In this document: in pieces, positions 26,530-38,900 of the stretch
Position numbering within the stretch: the first letter of the stretch is position 1
Layout of the letters: the number at the start of each line of letters is the position of its first letter
Source: Brienomyrus brachyistius
Lineage: Eukaryota > Chordata > Actinopteri > Osteoglossiformes > Mormyridae
Reading direction: 5' to 3'
Assembly (NCBI RefSeq): GCF_023856365.1
Contig: NC_064539.1
Coordinates: 20,401,019-20,465,018 of the forward strand
DNA length: 64,000 bases
Notes under the pieces: generated by a model
What the model was told of the DNA's origin: nothing
Seen by the model: only the letters and a program-made list of their open reading frames with translations
Database searches by the model: none
Position numbers and translations under genes: made by a program

Positions 26530-27290
26530 TGGGAAGGGTGACCATGGAAGTGGCTGCATCCAGGGAATATACATCATGTGAAGTGGCTGCATCCGCGGGT
26601 CACATCATGTGACTATGGAAGTGGCCGAGTAAAGGGATATGTCGTTTTGACCGGGGAGGAAGCCGCATCCAAGGGATATGTCATGTGACCAGGGAAATGG
26701 CCATATCCCTTGGATATGTCATGTGACCAGGGAAATGGCCCTATCCAAGGGATATGTCACGTGACCAGGGAAATGGCCATATCCCTTGGATATGTCACGT
26801 GACCAGGGAAATGGCCCTATCCAAGGGATATGTCATGTGACCAGGGAAATGGCCATATCTAAGGGATATGTCACGTGACCAGGGAAATGGCCATATCCAA
26901 GGGATATGTCATGTGACCAGGGAAATGGCCATATCTAAGGGATATGTCACGTGACCATGGAAATGGCCATATCCAAGGGATATGTCACGTGACCAGGGAA
27001 ATGGCCCTATCCAAGGGATATGTCACGTGACCAGGGAAATGGCCATATCCAAGGGATATGTCATGTGACCAGGGAAATGGCCATATCTAAGGGATATGTC
27101 ATGTGACCAGGGAAATGGCCCTATCCAAGGGATATGTCATGTGACCAGGGAAGTGGTCCCATCCCAGGGATATGTCATGTGACCAGGTTAGGGCTCACAT
27201 CTGAAGGTTAAGTCAAATGACCAGGGAAGGAGCCCCATCCGAGGTATGCATCATGTGACCTGGGACGCGGGCCTGCCTAGGGGATGTGGC
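26530..27290. repeat. 38-bp minisatellite carrying E-box and palindromic motifs
   Basis: Regular core 26681-27212: unit GGGATATGTCAYGTGACC AGGGAAATGG CCATATCCAA, 38 bp, with the TCAYGTGACC motif at 26681, 26719, 26757 and every 38 bp to 27175 (14 units). Degenerate units extend to about 26530 and 27290. Each unit has TCACGTGAC or TCATGTGAC (E-box) and an inverted pair CATATCC/GGATATG. No coding potential. Confidence 0.93.
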
Positions 27291-30200
27291 ATGTGACAAG
27301 GTTGGTGCAAAGCTTCCTGTTTGGCTGAAGGTGCAGGCTAGCAGCATGGATATGGATAGAGGGTTTCTCTGCACCAATAGAGGGTTTCTCTGCACCAAAT
27401 CTGAGGAGTGATAGGGAGACGATAATTCCACGTGGCAGCTACAACCTGGCCATGGGATCTGAGCGGCATGTGTGGGGGAACAACAGGTGCGAAGTCGTTG
27501 CCGTTCACATCACTGGCGGCCTGCCTGTATGCACGCAGCCTGCTCTGCTCTGCACATCCATGCTGCTCACAGCAACATCCGCACTTCTCCTGAAGTGCTG
27601 CAGATCCAGGACCTCACTTAAGGGTCCAACAGCTGCAATTTGAACAGATTTTAGCCTTGTAGTGCTACATTAGGAAGGGCACTATGTAAAAATAAATTGT
27701 ACTGAAAGATTCTGGGAATCGTGACAATTTATTTCTCAACTACATTGTTATTTATTTGATCCCACCCTTCATTCCCCCCCCCCCCCCCCTCTCGCCATTG
27801 AATCTTCCAGCGTTCCTTATCTGATGGTATGCAGCCTCGTCTAATGCTCTTAAAGGACATTTTGCTTTCTATAGATGCACTCTCAGGTGAATTATACTCA
27901 TCGAACCATTTCCTAATATAAGCTTGTGGCTATTAATCGCCATCGAGCCCAACATTTGGTTAACATAATTTTTGGGAGGATAATAGAATAAGCAGTTCAG
28001 TCATGTTAATTGTCCTGGTGTCAAACAGTTATTCTAATTTGTCTTTGGAAAGACAGACATAATACATCATCATGTAACAAAGACTGTAACATGGTACTGA
28101 CTGTTTGGAATGTGTGTGTGTGTATGGGAGTGTAGGATGGTGTGTGTGTGTGTGTGTGTTTGCCTGTTGTGAGATGCTGGGTTTGTATAGACGTGTAGCG
28201 GGTTTTGTGTGTGTTTGTGAATGTGCTGCTGGAGTCTGATTTCATGTCCGTCTTTAGCTGCTGTGGGATTCTGGGATAGCCTGCGTGTAGAAGGAGCGTC
28301 CTGCTTCTCGACTCCTGAGCCCGGACCCCAATGGTCCCCTTAAGCTCCTTTCTACTGCCAACACCACACCGTCATCCCCTATCACAGCTACTAATTATGC
28401 AAATTAGCCTCAGCCCACCCACTCCACTTCCGCGAGAGAGGGATAAAAGGTGTGATGAGGCTGAGAACTCGACCCTGGTGTGATGTAAGCCTTCCATATT
28501 ACCACACTCACTCCAAATCCCTCACTGATCCTATCGGTTCGCAAACACAAGCCGTCCAAAAAAACACTGGTTTCTTTCGATTACCACTTTATGTTCCCTT
28601 ACTGAAAATTCAACTAAACTGGGAAGAAGGGGGCCCTATCCTGCAGGAACAGACACACAGAGGCTCTCACTCAGTCAGACGCTATTACCTTCCCGCACTC
28701 TGTAAATGAAGTACAAATTGAACTGTGTAACAGGGAGAGCAGGCGGTATGTTGGGAGTACGGTGCCATCAGGCAGCACTTTAATTACCAGATTAATCAGG
28801 AATCTGCTTCCCTAATACAGCCTGCCTTTGTGTTTCCCTTCTGGGCCGTTTCTGTTCTGCTCTAAAATGAGCAGCGTTCGGCTGTCAGATTTTGCTGCTT
28901 CCTCTCGTGAGGCTGCTAAGGATCATGGGCCATACAGAACAGAACAGAACAGACCAATGACTCCTCCCACTGTTTGTAGGCCGGATTGATGTCCTTTCAT
29001 AAGGTGTCATTTGTTTCTCGAATGATTTTGAGCATTTTTTAGCATTTAGTGCCTGAAGTCCCAATGGCAGGGATGTGCTTGACTTATCATTAACCAATCA
29101 AGAGCTCTGGGAAGTGACTCAGACAGGAAACTGGCAAAAAAAGAACCAGCAAATCAAAGAAGAGGTCTTTGTAAAGAGCAGAGGGGCTGGGGGAGCAGCT
29201 GGCAAAAGATTTACAGAACCAAACTTACGAGCAAAAGACGCATCATGGCAGATATGGGATCCACATGGTTTTCCTCAAAGGATGTTCATGGCTGTGTGAA
29301 CTGGTAAAAGTCAAATGGAAAAGTATATATCAAGTTGCCTGCAGTGGAGGACATGTACATAAATAAATATGTGATTCTTAAACCTCTGCCCCCCCCCCCA
29401 CTCATCAAGGGGGTTGCCAAAGCTTTACTCCTGAAGTTCCGGTTAAACACGTGGTCAGACCAAGCAGGCCTCACAAAAAAATGGGGTTCCTTTAAGATGG
29501 GTCCGTATCACCATGGCGGCAGTGGGGGGGGGGGTGTATTTGGCTGGGCTCCCCAGGCCTGATCTGCGACTCTCCGCTGTAATCGCACGCGCGCTGATTA
29601 ACAAGCTGTGCAAACATAGAGAACCTGATTGCGCCGCCCGGGTAAAGAAAACACAGGCAATCTGTGAGGAACTCACCCCCCCACCCCCATCTGCCCCCCC
29701 ACAGGCTCTGGGCTCTTCCAGTCAGAATGTGTGTGGGCCCTTGTCCCCTCCCAACCCCCCTAAACTCATCATCATTGTCTTGCAGTCAGATCCCAGGGCT
29801 CGGTTCCTCTGCGTGTTGTTTCCACGGCGACCCGCCCATGTTCGAACAGCCCATCATCCTCATGTCGTCTTAGCCCTCAATCCCACCCCCCCCACCCCCC
29901 CATGCCGACCCAGAGTCAGCCAATTGCTCATATTCTCACCCATCGTTTTCTCACCCATCCCTCAGCACATGGAGTCCAGAGGAGTGGGGGCCCACAGACA
30001 CACTGGCGGGGGCCTTGATGCAATCAGGGGAGGGGCTCCGCCAGCTCAGAGCCTTCCAGGGGCCCCTGGTCGCCCGGCAGGCGGCTGTTGATGGGCGGGG
30101 AGAGAGGAGAGAGAGGCAGGGTCTGACGCCCCCCCTCCCACCCCAGGGAATGTGAGCTAATGTGACACATTGAACCCCACAGTAAGATGCACCTCATTTG

Positions 30201-30788
30201 TACCAGTGCTCTACAGAGGTGGGGGGGGGGGGGGGGGGGACAGGGGTCCCATGCTATGCTCTTTTTACAGGAGAAGCAAATTGTTTCTTGTGGCATGGAG
30301 CCGGAGGCTGGGCCAGAATGACTCCAATGCAGGGGGGGGGGTGGACCGGATTCTGTCTCACTAATGGTCCGTGAATAATGATCTCCATGGAAGAGGAAGA
30401 AGAGGAGGAGGAGGAAGATAAGTGAAGATACACCAGTTGGGAAACGGTCACAAAATGTCTGGGAGATGCCGCAGGGGGCTGTGGGTTTCCTGGGGGGGGG
30501 GAGGGGGGTCAGATTGGCCGCCATGTTTGCCGCCTCCAACCAGAACCAGATGGACCCATTTATGGCCAATTAGCTCCCATGACTGGGAGTGCAGGCCCAT
30601 GGCTCCTCCAAGCTGCTCACATTCTGCTTTTAACACAGCACCCCCCCCCCCCCCACACTCCCCCCTCCCACATCACGCTCACCTGGAGCTCTGGGTCGCC
30701 CAGATGAGAAGTTGGCAATGCCTGCATCTGGGAAAAGAAGCAAATTAATAGGGAACAAGGAGAAAGTGAAGGACGTGTGCTGCTGTTA
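27291..30788. other. Gene-free interval
   Basis: Holds poly-C/poly-G tracts (27773, 29390, 29524, 30220, 30640) and TG runs near 28110-28160. 28388-28408 (CTAATTATGCAAATTAG) joins a homeodomain site with an octamer. Long frames at 29513-30091 and 30024-30569 are composed of Pro/Ser/Gly low-complexity sequence on both strands and are not genes. Confidence 0.45.
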
Positions 30789-30796
30789 CTCTAATG

Positions 30797-30942
30797 CAGT
30801 GTTTCCCGGTCCGGTCCTCGGGGAGCCCAGACAGTCCACGTTTTTGTTCCCACCCAGCTCCCAGGAGGTATGTGGGCTGTCTGGGAGGGATAAAAAACTT
30901 GGACTGAATGGGGGTCCCTGAGGACTGGACTGGAAAACAATG
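30797..30942. mobile_element. hAT-type palindromic MITE with intact 8-bp target duplication
   Basis: Termini CAGTGTTTCCCGGTCCGGTC and (reverse complement of the right end) CATTGTTTTCCAGTCCAGTC are inverted repeats. They are flanked by an exact CTCTAATG duplication (30789-30796 and 30943-30950). 146 bp, no coding capacity. 8-bp duplications and CAG termini are hallmarks of hAT elements. Confidence 0.88.
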
Positions 30943-30950
30943 CTCTAATG

Positions 30951-32200
30951 CTTTATTTCAACTGGGGACCCCCCCCCCAACTCAGGTCTTAACAAGCTTT
31001 TTAATGGTTTGCCATTGTGCAGCTCTGTGTGTGTGTGTCTGTGTACTGTACCCATTTGCTTGTCCCTAACCTTTATGTCTCCTTATATGATGGTATGACA
31101 GACAAGCCAAAAGACACGCAACCCCAGGCTTAGGTGTCCCTTCTTGCTGAATATGGGTTAATATAACGTATTGGGTTTGAACACAGGAGTAGAACCTGTT
31201 TGCTTGTTCCTTTATTGGTTTCTTTGACAGGGACAATGCATATTGATAGCGTCACTGTAAAAACACCAGAGTTAGCCAAAGAGGTGAGTTGTCATCTATA
31301 GTTCCTGGGTTCTCTCTTTGTCAAGAGAGGAGCACAAAGAAAGATAAAAACATTCTCAAAAGAATAAAATGCAAAACCATACAATACAATAAAAGCAAAG
31401 AAAATGTTGAATATTAATGATATATCCAGTACAACTGAAAAACAATTGCACAAATAATAATTATAAAACCACAAATCACATGACAAAATGACTATATGGA
31501 TACAATGTGCAGGGAATTATGAGAAGCGAATATGTGGGCCTGGGTGTATCGAGAGGGGCTACAACCTCTCAGCCTCTCGCAGCCCCATTCTGGGTGGTTC
31601 CAGAGGGCAGAACCTCTGCCCCAACAAAGTCCTTTTGGAGCTCATCTGGAGACCAGGTGCCTGGACGGGGAAGCAGGTCATCGACGGGGCAAAGCCCAAA
31701 GCCACCCGGTGCTGCTGGTGTCCCTCAAGCAAGGCAGCCAACGGTGAAAACCAAACTGCAGCGCAAGCGAAACAGAGACAAAACAAATAGGGGCGTCAAA
31801 CAACAGGGAGGATCTGGAAGCCATCTTTCCGGGAGAGACTCAGGGACTTGGGCAGAACACTGTACTGTATAACTCTGTCTCCCAGCGCAGAGGAAATAAC
31901 ATAATGCTGAGAACACGTGTCATAAATCTGCCGGGAACAGCGCTAAAAATGCCCTTGAGAAACTTTTTAAAGGTCACTTTGGCCCCTAAAATTATTATTG
32001 CTATTATTGTCGTTTTTTTTTTTAGTTAAAGTGCGCTGGAGAAAAGGTGGTAGCTGGCCTGACCTCCCCTCCCCTCCTCAGGCGAGATCAGCAGCGGGGT
32101 GGGGGGGGGGGGGGGTGATGAAATGAGGCAGGAAATTTGGAGATTATGAGTATGGAGTTGAGGTCTGAGGGTTGGGAACTGGCAGTCTGACCCAGGGACA
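30951..32200. other. Intergenic DNA, possible old repeat
   Basis: 31210-31320 (GGGACAATGCATATTGATAG and CCAGAGTTAGCCAAAGAGGT) looks like a dispersed fish repeat, but the family is not certain. 31488-31872 has overlapping open frames in all three + frames without a recognisable domain. Confidence 0.35.
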
Positions 32201-32202
32201 TG

Positions 32203-32655
32203 CGCGATACCCCCAACGCGATACCCCCAACGCGATACCCCCAACGCGATACCCCCAACGCGATACCCCCAATGCGATACCCCCAATGCGATACCCCCAA
32301 CGCGATACCCCCAATGCGATACCCCCAATGCGATACCCCCAACGCGATACCCCCAATGCGATACCCCCAACGCGATACCCCCAATGCGATACCCCCAATG
32401 CGATACCCCCAACGCGATACCCCCAATGCGATACCCCCAATGCGATACCCCCAATGCGATACCCCCAATGCGATACCCCCAACGCGATACCCCCAATGCG
32501 ATACCCCCAATGCGATTCCCCCAACGCGATACCCCCAATGCGATACCCCCAACGCGATACCCCCAATGCGATACCCCCAATGCGATACCCCCAACGCGAT
32601 ACCCCCAATGCGATACCCCCAACGCGATACCCCCAACGCGATACCCCCAATGCGA
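32203..32655. repeat. 14-bp satellite, about 32 units
   Basis: Unit YGCGATACCCCCAA. Each unit starts with either CGCGAT or TGCGAT, so nearly all variation is C/T at one CpG; one unit has GATTCCC. Because 14 is not a multiple of three and no unit has a stop, all three frames on both strands are open, giving spurious 106-198 codon frames. Confidence 0.97.
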
Positions 32656-32850
32656 CTCAGCAGGGTGGGATGCAATGTCTACAATCAGAAGGTTGTCAGT
32701 TTAAATCCCACTATTAGTAACGTGATTTCACTATCCGGTCCTTAAATACAACCCTTAACCCCCAGTTTCTCCGGGGGCTGGCCAGCCCCACTTCCTCAAG
32801 AAAATCATGCATCGCTTGGGTAAAAGCATCTGCTAAAATGATATATATAT
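32656..32850 (+). mobile_element. SINE-like repeat with L2-type tail
   Basis: GGTTGTCAGTTTAAATCCCA resembles a degraded tRNA B box. The 3' end GGGTAAAAGCATCTGCTAAA is the L2-like tail shared by fish V-SINE/L2 elements. It directly abuts the 14-bp satellite. Confidence 0.55.
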
Positions 32851-33827
32851 CATTTTTGCCTTTTTAACAGCTTAACAAAACCCCGACCCCACCCCCCCCC
32901 CCCCCCAGGCCGTTGTCACCCTCCTTGCGTGTCTCGTCTCAGGGCCGAAACCTGGTCTTTACGTTGGTGCCCAGCTCGGAATGACTCGGTTTAAATGGCA
33001 TAAGTGACCCCAGGTGAGAATTTCATTTTCTGGATGCTGACTGGCTCTGTAAAACACTGAAGGTCACATTTGGCAGGAGAGAGCCAGTGCCAGCCCATAA
33101 TAAGTTAAAAAAAATATATTCCATAATATTAAAGTACTGCAAACCACAGGAAGCCCAGCTCTTATGTATTTAATAGGCATGTGTTAATATCTGGTTTTAT
33201 CTAGCACTGCATTTACGTCCCATTCCAACCCCCCACTATTCTTTGTGTTAAGAATGTTTTTTATATTCTGGTTCTGATTTAAACAGATCCCCAGGCAGTT
33301 TCCATTTGCAGTCCCGTGTTCTTGAATAAATGCTCAGAGTATAACAGTCATCAGTATTGACTTAGTATACACCCTTAAAGTTCCGATGGTGTTTGGCTAA
33401 TATTCCTCCCTGGTGACCTTTGCTGGAGACTAAAGAGGTAATTTTGCATCTGCCCCCTCAGAAGGACAACAGCAGACCAAGTCCAGCTCTTTAACTACAC
33501 TTCTTTCCACTCCAAGTTTCTTGAAGATGCCCTCGCAGCAGGATCTAAATGAAGTTTTGTGTCTGCTGCCATACTTGACAGTGGGATGCATTGATATTAT
33601 TTAAATGAAGATGAATTCCAGCTCTTTCGCATCGCACTCTCTGTTCCCAGAGAAAGCACCAGACTGTTCTGAGATGATGTGTACTTCCTGTCACAGGGCG
33701 AAGTGTCTGTGCTGTTGGAGAATGAAACTTCCAAGCTGTCGCATGAGTGCACTTTCTGTTGCAGGAAGAAGTGACCGGTGTTCTCGCAGGGCAAAATTTC
33801 CATGCTGTGATAGAAAACAACCAATGT
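32851..33827. other. Intergenic DNA
   Basis: Poly-C tract at about 32888-32907; no gene recognised. Confidence 0.5.
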
Positions 33828-33835
33828 TGTTACAG

Positions 33836-34028
33836 CAGGGGTGGACAATCATTCCCGCAAAGGGCCAGTGTGTGTGCAGGTTTCTGGGATAACCCTTAGG
33901 TCAGCTGTTCAAACTCAGGTGTGAGGACTCTTCAGCCAATCAGTCCTCCAATTAGTAATCTTATTAGGGAGTTGCAGCGAAAACCCACATACACAGTGGC
34001 CCTTTCTGGGAGAGATTGGCCACCCCTG
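33836..34028 (+). mobile_element. hAT-type MITE, intact (CAGGGGTGG family)
   Basis: Inverted termini CAGGGGTGGACAATC and GATTGGCCACCCCTG (reverse complement CAGGGGTGGCCAATC). The 8-bp target duplication is TGTTACAG (33828-33835) and TGCTACAG (34029-34036), one C/T change apart. 193 bp, no transposase. Related copies at 6452-6571 and 53714-53873. Confidence 0.9.
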
Positions 34029-34036
34029 TGCTACAG

Positions 34037-34399
34037 GGTGAAAAGGCTCTCACGTCAGATATATTTATGCATCAAATAATGTTGTGTAGGGTCAGTCTGG
34101 AGACATCTGATTGGTTGACCCCGCCTCTTCTAGTTGCTTGGACCCACCTCCTCCACAATCTGACTGGTTTTCTCTCTGAACCAATCATTTTTCGTTCTGC
34201 CCTGTGCAAGTGAAACTCCATGAGCGAGTGCAGTGGGGAGCCCTTTTGTTCCACTCCCATGTGTTTGCATGTTTTTTTTCTACATTTGCCGTTCAAAGAT
34301 ATGTAGTTAGGTGACCTGACATCTCTAAATAGCCAATGGTGTGTGTTTTGCCTGCAGTTGACTGACTAATCCATCTGGGGAGAACGGCTGACGCCTCAG

Positions 34400-34433
<34 letters not shown>

Positions 34434-35059
34434 AATGATGATGAAGATTTATTTATCATTTGCCCAAGTACATTGGAATACATATACAGGACCTTGCTGA
34501 AGGGCCAAACACAGATGTGACAATTCAAGGTTCAGACCAACAACCATCCAATCACAAGCAAAGGCCAAATACACTGAGCCACATTCCTGCACCCCATCCA
34601 AGTCCCTCAACTTGCTATGTGGAGGGTTGATGGATTTTAAACAGCTCAGGGTTATTTACACAGTCTGTTTTTCCATTTTGTCCAGATTTACAGATTTTGA
34701 CATTTTATTTCACCTGTTGCCAAAACGTTGAGTCACCGTTCTGAATTCATGACACGTTCACAGGCTCAAGTCAAGTCAAGTGAGCTTTATCATCATGCCT
34801 TCCATAGACAGGTATACAGTGGCAACATTCCAGCAGGACCCCAGTGCGATATGCAAACAGCCAAGGCTGCCTGCACTCCGGGAGGAACAGGAAGCTGCCT
34901 GGGGCCCTTAAATTACCTGCGTGGTTAAGGGGGGCCTCCCAAGTAAAGCTTCTCCTCCGGTCAATGGCAGGGTGTCACAGTACTTAACGTGCAAAAGCAC
35001 AAGATGCATAACGTGGAATGGCAGCATCTCTAGGTGAAGGCCTGCATTGAGAAGCTCCC
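34037..35059. other. Intergenic DNA with GAT microsatellite and old repeats
   Basis: (GAT)n at 34399-34443. 34765-34850 (CAAGTCAAGTCAAGTGAGCT, TATACAGTGGCAACATTCCA) resembles a widespread fish repeat, family not certain. No gene. Confidence 0.45.
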
Positions 35060-35375
35060 AAGTGTGTGTGTGTGTGTGTGTGTGTGGGCATGCAAAAATT
35101 ACATTGTAGGGACCAAATGTCCACACACTGTGATAAAAACATGTTATTTTGACCTTGTGGTGAATCTTTTTCAGTCATCAATTTTATAAAAATCTGTAAC
35201 TGCAGTCAAAAAACAAAAAATGCCGAACGTCTTGTATTTTGTTGGGTTACTTATGGTTAAGATTAGGGCTGGGTTAGGGTTAAGGTTAGGATTAGGGTTA
35301 TGACTGTATAAATGAATGGAGAGACCCCACAAAGATATGAATACAAACGTGGGTGTATGTGTGTGTGAGGGACTT
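35060..35375 (-). repeat. Dispersed repeat bordered by TG/CA runs, copy 1
   Basis: A TG run (35063-35084) starts a segment with ACATTGTAGGGACCAAATGT, AAAATCTGTAACTGCAGTCA, a telomere-like GGGTTAGGGTTAAGGTTAGG and AATGAATGGAGAGACCCCAC, ending in TGTGTGTG. Two further copies lie at 46970-47272 and 61940-62220 in the opposite orientation. Confidence 0.75.
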
Positions 35376-36555
35376 TAGGAAGCCAGCAGGAAGAGAACGA
35401 TCTGGAAGAGCTGTCACATGGGGTCTCAAAAGCTGCTTGAAGATGAAAACGATAAAAGATAAAAGTCAGTGCAGATAAGCCTGAAGCGAGCAGGGCTCTG
35501 CTTATTTGCATGGAAGAGCTGCTCCCCTCATTTGCATGGAGCTCAAACTGCTTCGCATAAACTCAGGCTGGTCACGTGATCCACACGCAACAAACATCCA
35601 GATCTAGGGTTACTGCAGGTGGGAGGGGAAACCGTTCATAGGATGATGTGCTATGATCCTCTCTCTTCTGTTCTCTGTTCCTGCCCTTCTCTCCCCCCCC
35701 CCCACAAAGCTAAAAATGGTAAAAAAAAAATCCCAGGAATTTCCTTTGAATTCTCAAAGCGACACCCCACCCACATGCACAGGCGTATATATCAGCCATG
35801 CAGCACTATTCAGATCTGCCCAGAAGCTTCTTGGGACTCCAGGGAACATGAGGGTGAAGCGTAACTGGAGGAGACAGTGAAAGAGGAGCAGGAGTTAAAC
35901 GAGCCAGGCGTCTCCTTAATTACGTCTGTGGACGCAGGTCTGCTGCGCCTCGGAGACAAGGGAGGAGGACAGGAGGAGATAGCAGGTCAGACAGCGCATT
36001 TGCTTTTCACCATGGAGTCCTAGTGCTCCCCCCTGAGCCACTGCACGGCCGTCAACGTGTCTGGGGGCGGGTACAGCCCTGCCAATTTCACTTCAACAGA
36101 CTTCACCGAATCTTTTGAGAATCTGTGAATTAAACCCTGCGAACTGACCTTTTTACATAATACCACGAAAACACCTTTTATTTTGCAGCTCCCTCTATCC
36201 ACCCTGGAGGGATTCAGCACAAAGACATCTATTTGTGGCTCCACAAATCTGCACTGCCCTGGTACATATTAGCAGGCAGTAGCTATTTCACACCACCAAG
36301 ATAGATGGCGATAGAGGAAATTGAAGCGGTGCACATTTTTTATGGTCATTTGTATTCATCTTCACAAATCTTTTTTTTTTCCTATTATTTTGTCCTCTTC
36401 ATTTCGCTGGCAGAACAGGGCAGGCTACAGTCAGCCAACCGGTTGAGGAGCAAAAGGCTTTCTGGGCCCAGAGTGTTACAGTCACATAGCCTGGTTTTCC
36501 CAATTCCCATACTTCCTGTAAGTTTATAAAACGTTCAACCTATATAAAATGGCAA
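35376..36555. other. Intergenic DNA
   Basis: No gene or repeat recognised apart from a poly-C tract near 35692. Confidence 0.5.
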
Positions 36556-36559
36556 TAGC

Positions 36560-36765
36560 TGTGTCAAATCAATTCAATTTATCTTTATATAGCGCTTTTC
36601 ATAGCTGAGTTGCCCCACGATGCCTGACTTGGGTTTATAGCTATATATTATTTATATAAATGGAAAGAAAGAGAGAAAGACAGAAGACAGCAGAGGAGGG
36701 GAAATAAAAACTCCCAAACAGGCAGAAATAAGTCCTTTGGGGGGCCAAGGTCAACTTGACCAGCC
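36560..36765 (+). mobile_element. Fish interspersed repeat fragment (TATATAGCGC type)
   Basis: CAATTCAATTTATCTTTATA then TAGCGCTTTTCATAGCTGAG, with AAACTCCCAAACAGGCAGAA downstream. The 'TTTATATAGCGCTTTTCA' start is common in dispersed teleost repeats; superfamily not certain. Confidence 0.5.
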
Positions 36766-38457
36766 CTACCACCTCCGGTATGCTAACATTACGGAGAACA
36801 GAGAGAAATAATTAATTGTACTAGTAGATGTGCTGGTCATATGCGGGCAAGAAAAGCAAAGCAGTTCATAACAGACGAGACCAGCTGCTTTCATCTGAGT
36901 CCGTCCCGAAAAGAGTCAGTCAGAGAGTGAGCTTCTCCTTTGCCGACAGCCAAGCCCGACCTCCAAAATGCGAGCCAGAAGACGGCGACACAGGGCCTAG
37001 AGCACCAGCTTTCGAAAGGCCCTCCTTTTTTTTTTGGACATTAGAGAAACCTCTAGAAACATGACTGGCTCATGGTCTCAGTTACTAACGTTTTATTGCA
37101 TACAGAAGGTTTTTTTTTAATAATAGGTACGAGTAAGAACTTTGCAATTAGAATGCAGAAGTGTAGCACTCGCCCCTCTGGCAGCTGGGGCCACGAGTCC
37201 CCAGGAAACACCCCAGAATCACCAAAATTCCCCAAGGAATCACGTTGCAGTGTCACCCCCCCCCCCCCCCCCCCCCGAACTCTGCATTAGAGAGTCAGAG
37301 CGAAATTAATCAGAAATTTAACCCCTGTTCCGTAGTAAGAGCTTTATTTATAAAAAACAACTCCCAAAGCAAAGTCCTCACACTGGACGTATACCTGCCC
37401 ATCTGTTAGCCACCATAAGGGGTGGGGGGGGGCATTGCAGCGATCCCATGAAGTCACCAGCAGTTCATCGCCCATAAATAAACAACCCCCGTAGCGGCAC
37501 GATGGCACCGACAGAAATTAGCTAATCCGCTCACAGTGCGTCGATGTGAGGGCGCGTAACTCACACAACTGTTCTAAAGCTGCTTTGGCTGTGGGCAGAC
37601 TTGATAATGAGAATTCCCCTATCATCGACACAGCTAAATGGAACGCCCCCCCCCCCCCCCGCCTTGAACAGGCTCTGGTGGTGTTATCTGGCATCCGACG
37701 TGCAAGACATGCGACGGACGTGTTTTTTTTTTTCTGAGGGTATAGTCAAGACTCGGCGAGTTTCCCTCCCGAATCAGGCACGCGACGCCGTTAGCGTAGC
37801 ATCTGCACGCCAATCTGGAGCACAAAGGCCAACTGTGAATCTGGGAAGAGTTACGGGATTATCTGTCGCAGGCCCCGGAGGTGTGTGTGATACTCAGCCT
37901 GGAAAAGCAGGGTGGTGTGTGTGTGTGTGTGTGTGTCTGTGTGTGTCTGTGTGTGTGTGCACTGGTTTGGATTTTCGAGAGAAAGCAAAATTAATAAAAT
38001 GCCCCCCTCCCACCCCCCAACACACAAAAACAGCTGAAAAACGTTCATCTCCTGGTTTAAGGAGCTGGAGATGCCGCAGCTGGCTTTCAGGTTTGACTTG
38101 GGTTTTGCTGGAATGGGGTTGGCTTCATTGAATGGGAAGCTAATGGAGACGCCCCACTGATTGTTGGCGGGGGGAGGGTGGGTGGATGTGAGAAATCACC
38201 ACAAGCCTCAGCGTCTCTTTTCCGAGGGAAGCAGGGAAGAGGGCTGTACGGTGAGTGCATAGGGGCCTGTTCTACCAAACACAGCCTCAGGCAGAGGCCT
38301 TGTCCTGTTCTACCACCACCAGCCCTCTCCAGCCTCGCACCCTTCAAAAATTCTAGCCTCAACCTCTAGGGGGCACTGCCCTTTCAATGTCTTGTTGCAG
38401 AGGAGGATGCTCATGAGGTAGGTGGCCATGTCAGAGGGAGGGGTGTATGTGCGTGCA

Positions 38458-38490
<33 letters not shown>

Positions 38491-38569
38491 CTGTGTGTAC
38501 GGTTAATTGGGAGGTGTGGGTGGGATGCGGGGCGTGGGAGGGGTGTAAAGCCAGCCAGCGACTCTCAGT
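36766..38569. other. Intergenic DNA
   Basis: Poly-C tracts at 37256-37276 and 37647, TG runs at 37914-37960 and 38460-38490. No exon. Confidence 0.5.
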
Positions 38570-38900
38570 GTTGCTAATTCATTTACAGATTTAATTAGAT
38601 GGATGGAGCCCTCGCAGTTATTAAAAACAGCAAAGAATTGTTGCCAGCATTACAGCAGTTTTTAATTACAGCTTCAGATCCCTGCTTGCTGACGTCTGGG
38701 GAACTAGTTAATTAAAATCCTCATTATTTTACTTTTAATTAGTTCTCCCCTCTTTTGTTTCCTCTCGCCATATGGCCATGTTCCGTGGTCAAATTAACTT
38801 AATTGAGCTAATTAAGCTGATCAGTTTAATTATTCAAAGCATTCTGATTGGAAAGATTTCTCCCCCCGCCTGCTGTAGTTGAACTTCCACTTGTTTAGCC
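38570..38900. promoter_or_regulatory. Candidate long-range enhancer rich in homeodomain sites
   Basis: Non-repetitive, AT-rich block with many TAAT cores: TTTAATTAGATGG, AGTTTTTAATTACAG, AGTTAATTAAAATCC, TTTTAATTAG, TTAACTTAATTGAG, GCTAATTAAGCTGAT, AGTTTAATTATTC. It is 3' of lmo4, a developmental regulator whose human locus sits in a regulatory gene desert. Function is inferred from composition only. Confidence 0.35.

Noticed and set aside
29513..30569. 192- and 181-codon frames on opposite strands
   Set aside because: Low-complexity Pro/Ser/Gly sequence around poly-C/poly-G tracts; no recognisable domain, and mutually antisense.
32026..32717. Overlapping open frames of 106-198 codons on both strands
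   Set aside because: Produced by the 14-bp satellite, which lacks stops in all frames; no start context, splice sites or non-repeat domain.
35262..35300. Telomere-like TTAGGG stretch as an interstitial telomere or chromosome end
   Set aside because: Only a few imperfect units and part of a dispersed repeat found in two more places.
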